From NCBI GenBank assembly GCA_002440705.1, contig DJVA01000068.1, forward strand, positions 9,690-73,689: 64,000 nucleotides of DNA. Reading direction: 5' to 3'. Under the pieces are notes generated by a model that worked only from the letters and a program-made list of their open reading frames with translations, was not told the DNA's origin and ran no database searches. This stretch comes from Flavobacteriaceae bacterium UBA6268. Its GTDB lineage: Bacteria; Bacteroidota; Bacteroidia; Flavobacteriales; Flavobacteriaceae. The position numbers and the translations under genes are program-made. Below are positions 58,668 through 64,000 of the stretch, piece after piece (the first letter of the stretch is position 1; every line of letters starts with the position of its first letter).

Positions 58668-59231
58668 ATGAAAGCGTACCTAAAGAAGCACAAGACCACA
58701 ATTGTATTAATGGTCATTGCCATTTTGTTGTTCGTTCCCCAAACGGGCACCCCAATCAAAGTGTTCCTGAACAGGCTTCTTTCAGGAAGCCCAAGCTTGA
58801 TTGCTGAAAAAAACCAAGAGCGTTTAACCGATTACAATTGGTCGTTGTTTAGCCTTGCTAACGAAAAAGTAAATCTTGAACAATCCAAGGGGCGCGTGGT
58901 ACTGGTCAATTTATGGGCCACTTGGTGTCCGCCCTGTTTGGCAGAGCTACCTTCACTGGAAGGTCTTTATAACCAATATGCCAATAGGATGGATTTTTAT
59001 TTTATTTCCTACGAGGATGCAACAGTTTTGAAGCGGTTTCTAGCTAAAAAAGATGTTTCTTTGCCCGTTTACAATCCAGCATCGCAAAGCCCAACACAAT
59101 TGGAAAGCAGTGCATTACCGACCACATTCCTTATTTCAAAAGAGGGAATTATCGTGATGAAAAAAACTGGGGCTGCCCGTTGGGATTCAGAAAAAACCAA
59201 GCAAGTAATCGAAAAACTACTGGCCGAGTAG
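58668..59231 (+). CDS. TlpA-like membrane-anchored thioredoxin
   Basis: A 187-residue protein. ATG at 58668. The N-terminal membrane anchor is about 10-26 (TTIVLMVIAILLFVPQT). The thioredoxin domain has VVLVNLWATWCPPCLAELPSLEGLY with Cys87-Pro-Pro-Cys90 and a cis-Pro at SALPTTFLIS. It should face the periplasm and reduce or shuffle disulfides, for example in cytochrome c maturation. It converges on the GH31 gene. Confidence 0.92.
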   Translation: MKAYLKKHKTTIVLMVIAILLFVPQTGTPIKVFLNRLLSGSPSLIAEKNQERLTDYNWSLFSLANEKVNLEQSKGRVVLVNLWATWCPPCLAELPSLEGLYNQYANRMDFYFISYEDATVLKRFLAKKDVSLPVYNPASQSPTQLESSALPTTFLISKEGIIVMKKTGAARWDSEKTKQVIEKLLAE

Positions 59232-59246
59232 CTTTTTCTTCAGAAT

Positions 59247-61646
59247 TTATTTCCCAATAATGTGCAATTCCGTGAAGTTTTTGTCAATAACCAACGTGGT
59301 ATTGCCATTTACCTTCAATTGGCTCAAAGGAGTAACCTGGTTGTCTACTTCTATGGTTTTAATGGTGAAGGGCAAACGCTTCAAATCCATTTTAAACTTG
59401 GTGTAGGGTGTTGTGTGTTTTCCTTCTTTGTGCTGCTGAATGATCAATTCTTTGGGTTTTCCCGTAAGCTTGAACGTACGAAAACTGTAGCGTCCTTTTC
59501 GATAGTCATAGCCGTCATGGGCGTCTTCGTATAAAAAGGACTCTTCTTTTCCTTCCTTGAAATAGACTTCTAATTCCACTTCATCAAATTCCTTTTCACC
59601 CACGTATTGTTGTACGGGATATTTGGGGATGATTCCTCCCTCTTTTACAAACAAGGGAATGCTGTCAATGTCTGCATCTACCCATTGTTCCTTACCTCCT
59701 TCAATCACTTCATGGGTCCAGTAATTGTACCACCTGCCGCGTGGAATGTACATTCGGCGCCCTCTGGCATTGGGTTCCAGTATGGGGCAAATCAAAAGGT
59801 GGTTTCCAAGCAGGAATTCGTCAGTGCGGTAATAGGTTTGCGAATCTTGTTGGTCAAAAAGCACCAAAGGCTGAATCATGGGCGTACCGTCTGTTACATA
59901 TTGTCGGAAGGTCGTATAGAGGTAAGGTAGCAACTTGTAGCGCAGTTCTATGAATTTGCGGACAATGTCGGTTACGTTTTCGTCAAACGACCAAGGCTCT
60001 TGATCGCCATGATCCCCAGATGAATGCACCCTGCAGAAAGGATGAAAAATTCCTAGTTGAATCCACCGTACAAATAACTCCCCAGTGGGTTGCTCGGCAA
60101 AACCGCCAATATCTGTCCCAATAAAGGACATACCCGAGATGGACATGCGTTGAATTTGCTGATTGGCAATCCACAAATGTTCCCAACTCGCAACATTGTC
60201 GCCAGTCCATGACGAGGTGTAGCGTTGCGTTCCCGAATAGGCAGCACGGGTGATAACAAATGGCCGTTTTGGGAAAACAAATTGTTTCAACCCTTTGTAG
60301 GTGGCTTTGGCCATTTGCATCCCATAAATGTTGTGCGCTTTGCTGTGGCTGCAAGGGTTGCCATCGTAATCATGGCGAACATCCAACGGGAAGGTTTTGG
60401 TGGGGACTTCCATCACCGCTGGTTCGTTCATGTCGTTCCAGACCCCTTTAATTCCAATATCCTCTATAAGTTCTTTGTACAAACCGCTCCACCATTTACG
60501 CACTTTAGGGTTGGTAAAGTCCGGAAAATTACATTCGCCAGGCCAAACTTTGCCACGCATCAATGGTCCGTCTGCACGTTTACAGAAATAGTCGTTTTCC
60601 AACGCTTCTTGGTACACCCAATAGTCTTTGTCAATTTTAATCCCGGGGTCAATGATGGCCACGGTCTTGAAACCCTGTGCCTCCAAATCGCTGACCATTT
60701 TTTTGGGATCCGGAAAGTAATCGTTGTTCCAGGTAAAACAGCGCCATCCCTCCATGTAATCGATGTCTAGGTAAATGGCATCGCACGGAATCTTCAAATC
60801 CCTAAACTTTTGCGTTACTTCCCTCACGTTGCTTTCCGGAAAGTAGCTCCACTTGCTCTGGTGGTACCCTAGTGCCCAAAGGGGGGGTAATTCCGGTTTT
60901 CCGGTAAGATCGGTATAACTGGTCACCACTTCGGTCATTTCAGGGCCGTAAAAGAAATAATAATTCATTTCGCCTCCTTGCGCCCAAAAACTGGTGACGT
61001 TCCTGCGCTCTTGGCCAAAATCAAAAAAAGTCCGGAAGGTATTGTCAAAGAAAATCCCGTAGGAAACATTGGTGTGCAGGCCTATGTAAAAGGGGATGGC
61101 TTTGTAGAGTGGGTCGCGGTCTTTACCAAAGGCATATTCATCGGTTACCCAATTCTGAAAACGTTTGCCTTTTAAGTTGAAGTGGGTGGGTTTGTCGCCC
61201 AGACCATAGTAGCACTCCAATTTTTGCTCCATTTTGCTCATCTTCACGATGTCGCTGCCGTGTTCGTAGCTATACTCCCAATGAAAACCAATCTCATCTT
61301 CATTGATGAGGTTGCCTTCCATATCATAAATATGCTTTCGCATGTTGGCTTTGTCAATATGCAGTACCAACTTGGCGGTGGTAATTTTGAAATGATCGCT
61401 TTCTTCAGAATATTCCAGATGGTTGTATCCTCTTACGGCATCTGTATCTATGGCATAACTGAAATCTTTTGGGAAGGCCCCCTCTGTATTGTACCGAAAC
61501 CGAAGCACGCTATCCCGAATGACCGTAATTTGCAATTGTACACCATTTTCGGAAGTGATGAGAAACTTGTCTTTTTCTTTTATGAAGTTGGTTATCAGGG
61601 AAGGAAATTGGTTTCCTTTATGTTCTAGTTCGGTATTGACGATCAT
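59247..61646 (-). CDS. GH31 family alpha-glucosidase
   Basis: A 799-residue glycosidase. An N-terminal beta-sandwich (about 20-220) is followed by the (beta/alpha)8 barrel. YHQSKWSYFPESNVREV and CDAIYLDIDYMEGWRCFTW precede the nucleophile motif GVWNDMNEPAVM (Asp405). The acid/base region is SSWTGDNVASWEHLW, and ISGMSFIGTDIGGF follows. A C-terminal beta domain ends it. No signal peptide: likely cytoplasmic. It releases glucose from alpha-1,4 or alpha-1,6 oligosaccharides. Downstream of glgB, so probably part of alpha-glucan turnover. Confidence 0.95.
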   Translation of the reverse strand: MIVNTELEHKGNQFPSLITNFIKEKDKFLITSENGVQLQITVIRDSVLRFRYNTEGAFPKDFSYAIDTDAVRGYNHLEYSEESDHFKITTAKLVLHIDKANMRKHIYDMEGNLINEDEIGFHWEYSYEHGSDIVKMSKMEQKLECYYGLGDKPTHFNLKGKRFQNWVTDEYAFGKDRDPLYKAIPFYIGLHTNVSYGIFFDNTFRTFFDFGQERRNVTSFWAQGGEMNYYFFYGPEMTEVVTSYTDLTGKPELPPLWALGYHQSKWSYFPESNVREVTQKFRDLKIPCDAIYLDIDYMEGWRCFTWNNDYFPDPKKMVSDLEAQGFKTVAIIDPGIKIDKDYWVYQEALENDYFCKRADGPLMRGKVWPGECNFPDFTNPKVRKWWSGLYKELIEDIGIKGVWNDMNEPAVMEVPTKTFPLDVRHDYDGNPCSHSKAHNIYGMQMAKATYKGLKQFVFPKRPFVITRAAYSGTQRYTSSWTGDNVASWEHLWIANQQIQRMSISGMSFIGTDIGGFAEQPTGELFVRWIQLGIFHPFCRVHSSGDHGDQEPWSFDENVTDIVRKFIELRYKLLPYLYTTFRQYVTDGTPMIQPLVLFDQQDSQTYYRTDEFLLGNHLLICPILEPNARGRRMYIPRGRWYNYWTHEVIEGGKEQWVDADIDSIPLFVKEGGIIPKYPVQQYVGEKEFDEVELEVYFKEGKEESFLYEDAHDGYDYRKGRYSFRTFKLTGKPKELIIQQHKEGKHTTPYTKFKMDLKRLPFTIKTIEVDNQVTPLSQLKVNGNTTLVIDKNFTELHIIGK

Positions 61647-61756
61647 AGGCTACAACTCGATATTTCAGTATTTACAAATGAACCATTTTCAGGGGAAAGC
61701 AAAGCTATCCAAATGGATTAATTCTGGAAAGTAATCAACAAACGAAATCGATTTCG

Positions 61757-63685
61757 TTAACTTTTTTCTTTGGAATTGACCCTTTTAAAGACCAATACCG
61801 ACAGTGGGGGTAGGTTCAATAAGACCGAATCCTTACGGTATTGCCAATCCTTGGCCTCAGAAGCATATTGTTTTTTTACCGTAAAATCACTGCCAGCATA
61901 CTGTTTTTCATCGCTATTTAGGATGAGTTTATAGGTTCCCGGTTTGGGAACGCCAATGCGGTAATTTTCCCGCGGCACAGGAGTCATATTGCATACCACG
62001 ACAATCTGATTTTTTTCCTCGTTTCCCCTGCGGATAAATGACAGGACCGAGTTTTCGGAATCGTTATAGTCGATCCATTCAAATCCTTCACTGGAAAATT
62101 GTTTTTCGTGCAATGCAGGTTCGTTTTGATACAATGCATTCAAATCGGACACCAATTGCTGGATTCCTTTATGGAAGTCGTATTGCAGCACGTGCCAATC
62201 CAAACTTTGTTGGAAATTCCATTCTTCTCCTTGGCCAAATTCCCCACCCATGAACAAAAGTTTTGTCCCTGGATGTGTAAACATGTATCCAAACAGCAAC
62301 CGAAGGTTGGCAAACCGTTGCCATTCGTCTCCTGGCATACGGTACAATAAGGATTTCTTTCCGTAAACCACTTCGTCATGGCTTAATGGAAGCATGAAGT
62401 TTTCCGTAAAAGCGTAGGTCATGCTAAAGGTGAGATCGTTTTGATGGTGCCTGCGATAAATGGGTTCTTTTTTGAAATACTCTAGGGTATCGTGCATCCA
62501 GCCCATCATCCATTTCATTCCAAATCCCAATCCGCCCAAATAGGTGGGTTTGGAAACCATTGGGAATGAGGTCGATTCTTCGGCAATCGTTTGTACCCCC
62601 TCAAAACTAGCATATATTTCTTGGTTCAGTTCTTTTAGAAAGGAGATGGCTTCTAAATTTTCCCGGCCTCCAAATTGATTGGGTTCCCATTCTCCTTCAT
62701 TGCGCGAATAGTCTAAATAAAGCATGGACGCCACTGCATCTACCCGAAGGCCATCGGCATGATAGCGGTCCAGCCAAAATAGGGCATTACTGATAAGGAA
62801 AGCGCGAACCTCGTTTCTTCCGTAGTTGAATATCAAACTTTTCCAATCTGGATGATAACCCTTGCGGCGGTCTGGATGTTCGTACAAATGCGATCCGTCG
62901 AAAAAGCCCAGGCCATGTGCATCTTCAGGAAAATGGGAAGGCACCCAATCGAGGATAACCCCGATGTTGTTTTTATGCAGTTCGTCTACGAGCAGCATAA
63001 AATCTTCAGGCTTTCCAAATCGGGAAGTAGGGGCAAAATACCCAGTAAGCTGATAGCCCCAAGATGGATCGTAGGGGTACTCCATGATAGGCATGAACTC
63101 CACGTGGGTAAAGTTCATTTTTTTGACATATTGGGTCAATTCCTTCGCCAATTCAACATAACTGAGCGGTCTTTTTTCCTTTTCATGAAACATCCAAGAA
63201 CCCAAATGCACTTCATACACCGAGAAGGGTTGGCCCAATTGATTTTTCTTCTTTCGCTGCTCCATCCATTTTTGGTCCTTCCAGGAATAATCCAGATCCC
63301 AGACCACGGAGGCCGTCAAGGGAGGGTGTTCACACTTTCGGGCGAAAGGATCGGCTTTTTCGGTTTTCACATCATTGTGATGCGAGTGGATTTTGTACTT
63401 GTATTTATCGCCTTTTTGGACTTCAGGAATAAACCCTTCCCAAATTCCGGATCCGTCCCAGCGCACATTCAGTGGATGTTCTCCTTCAATCCAATAATTG
63501 AAATCCCCAATTACTGAAACGGCTTTGGCTGAAGGCGCCCAGACTGCAAAATAAACGCCGGTTTGACCACCCACTTCAGTGAGATGGGCTCCCAATTTTT
63601 CGTAGAGACGAAAATGCTTGCCGGCTTTGAAAAGGTTGATGTCGAATTCCGTAAAAAGACTATGAGGGATTACTTGGTGCTTCAT
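61757..63685 (-). CDS. glgB: 1,4-alpha-glucan branching enzyme
   Basis: A 642-residue GH13_9 enzyme forming alpha-1,6 branches. The N-terminal CBM48 includes GGQTGVYFAVWAPSAKAVSVIGDFNYW. The barrel has YQLTGYFAPTSRFG, GVILDWVPSHF, the nucleophile motif GLRVDAVASMLYLDYSR (Asp316), QTIAEESTSFP (Glu369 region) and LPLSHDEVVYGKKSL. FMGGEFGQGEEWNFQQSLDW follows. It ends in a C-terminal beta domain. It starts 13 bp after the maltokinase-like stop, so the two are co-transcribed. Confidence 0.97.
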   Translation of the reverse strand: MKHQVIPHSLFTEFDINLFKAGKHFRLYEKLGAHLTEVGGQTGVYFAVWAPSAKAVSVIGDFNYWIEGEHPLNVRWDGSGIWEGFIPEVQKGDKYKYKIHSHHNDVKTEKADPFARKCEHPPLTASVVWDLDYSWKDQKWMEQRKKKNQLGQPFSVYEVHLGSWMFHEKEKRPLSYVELAKELTQYVKKMNFTHVEFMPIMEYPYDPSWGYQLTGYFAPTSRFGKPEDFMLLVDELHKNNIGVILDWVPSHFPEDAHGLGFFDGSHLYEHPDRRKGYHPDWKSLIFNYGRNEVRAFLISNALFWLDRYHADGLRVDAVASMLYLDYSRNEGEWEPNQFGGRENLEAISFLKELNQEIYASFEGVQTIAEESTSFPMVSKPTYLGGLGFGMKWMMGWMHDTLEYFKKEPIYRRHHQNDLTFSMTYAFTENFMLPLSHDEVVYGKKSLLYRMPGDEWQRFANLRLLFGYMFTHPGTKLLFMGGEFGQGEEWNFQQSLDWHVLQYDFHKGIQQLVSDLNALYQNEPALHEKQFSSEGFEWIDYNDSENSVLSFIRRGNEEKNQIVVVCNMTPVPRENYRIGVPKPGTYKLILNSDEKQYAGSDFTVKKQYASEAKDWQYRKDSVLLNLPPLSVLVFKRVNSKEKS

Positions 63686-63698
63686 TTTTATTGATTGG

Positions 63699-64000
63699 TT
63701 AGTCTAGTTTCATGATGGAGGAAATGCCTTCCAATGGGATGACGGCCCAAAGTGGGCGCGCATTCATTTCGTACCCCAATTCATATACTGCTTTTTCCAG
63801 AAGGGAATATTTTAAAACATAAATACGCTCTTGGCTGTAGCCAATGTTGATGTTGGCATCCTGAATTTTTACGGTATAAGTTTCCAAAAATACCCCAATG
63901 AAATAGCGGTAAAGCAATTCGCCTGCCTGAAACAATTCTTCTTCGCTTTGGGGGTACTTGTCCCCATTGTTGAAAATGGTGGCATAGATGGCATAATGGA
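63699..64000 (-). CDS. Probable maltokinase (TreS/Pep2-type) C-terminal end, partial
   Basis: An open frame enters from the right edge and ends at 63699; only the last 99 residues are visible. They read AIYATIFNNGDKYPQSEEEL, FQAGELLYRYFIGVFLETY, and end LLEKAVYELGYEMNARPLWAVIPLEGI. The last motif is typical of the C-terminus of maltokinases and TreS-maltokinase fusions, where KALYEL-YE-NNRPDW-IPL-GI is conserved. It would phosphorylate maltose to maltose-1-phosphate, feeding GlgE and then GlgB. The kinase core is outside the window, so the call rests on the tail and on the 13-bp linkage to glgB. Confidence 0.65.
   Translation of the reverse strand, partial: HYAIYATIFNNGDKYPQSEEELFQAGELLYRYFIGVFLETYTVKIQDANINIGYSQERIYVLKYSLLEKAVYELGYEMNARPLWAVIPLEGISSIMKLD

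Noticed and set aside
60225..60770. 181-codon open frame on the plus strand
   Set aside because: Lies wholly antisense to the GH31 gene, whose catalytic motifs are intact; no promoter or recognisable protein.
62852..63517. 221-codon open frame on the plus strand
   Set aside because: Antisense to glgB, with its active-site motifs in the covered region; composition typical of a shadow frame.
1..64000. CRISPR arrays, insertion sequences, prophage genes, rRNA
   Set aside because: No regular direct-repeat arrays, transposases, integrases, terminal inverted repeats or rRNA segments were seen anywhere in the window.

Overview
The window reads as a chromosomal segment of a flavobacterium (phylum Bacteroidota, most likely a marine Flavobacteriaceae). 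The evidence is: Bacteroidota promoters (TTG/TTTG, 19-20 bp, TAnnTTTG) in front of many genes; two secreted proteins with type IX secretion (T9SS) C-terminal tails; families largely confined to this phylum (DUF4290, DUF3276, DUF2911, DUF1573 next to yajC); leucine dehydrogenase; a mitochondrial-type aconitase; and short AT-rich intergenic regions. I see no insertion sequence, prophage, CRISPR array or rRNA. One tRNA is present (CAT anticodon, 9287-9363).

Layout. 1-8425 is an accessory island: a membrane TPR/anti-sigma-like protein and an ECF sigma factor on the minus strand face a T9SS-secreted Cys-rich protein, a subtilisin lipoprotein and an exported TPR-CHAT caspase-like protein on the plus strand. 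8511-17703 is mostly housekeeping: an outer-membrane protein, tRNA, a class IV aminotransferase, YqgE, HU, the AAA-recQ-fmt operon and DUF493-DUF4290-murA. 17708-21348 holds a membrane coiled-coil protein, a [4Fe-4S] protein and a photolyase operon (SRPBCC-SDR-phr). 21545-30688 is mixed: DUF2911, an AraC regulator, a cyclophilin-FKBP fusion, a VCBS-repeat T9SS protein, a DinB/YfiT protein, a thioredoxin-like protein and an M14 peptidase. 30766-36044 contains DUF3276, an ABC exporter, leucine dehydrogenase, nusB, DUF1573 and yajC. 36113-43608 contains pepT, pyrD, a LysE exporter, an HMG-CoA-lyase-like enzyme, a 5'-nucleotidase lipoprotein, a haem-binding protein and guaB. 43658-49908 is an envelope-folding block (OmpH/Skp-like chaperone, three SurA/parvulin-type proteins, MoxR ATPase). 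49954-53531 holds an acyltransferase and aconitase.

53579-56845 is a tightly overlapping operon: a GH109-like glycosidase, a GHMP sugar kinase and a sugar nucleotidyltransferase, which suggests amino-sugar salvage. 56967-58607 is a Crp/Fnr regulator followed by a lipoprotein gene behind a CRP-type palindrome. 59247-64000 is an alpha-glucan block on the minus strand: the end of a probable maltokinase, glgB and a GH31 alpha-glucosidase.

Observations most worth pursuing: (i) the TPR-CHAT/subtilisin/ECF-sigma island, which could be a protease-gated sigma switch; (ii) a CRP-like operator (TGTAA-N6-TTACA) sitting on the -33 region of a lipoprotein promoter; (iii) repeated fusion of terminators with downstream promoters, with the predicted transcription start inside the 5' arm of the hairpin; (iv) the GH109-kinase-nucleotidyltransferase operon; (v) MurA with Asp in place of the fosfomycin-target Cys; (vi) the cyclophilin-FKBP fusion. 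All functional statements come from reading the sequence; no searches were run.
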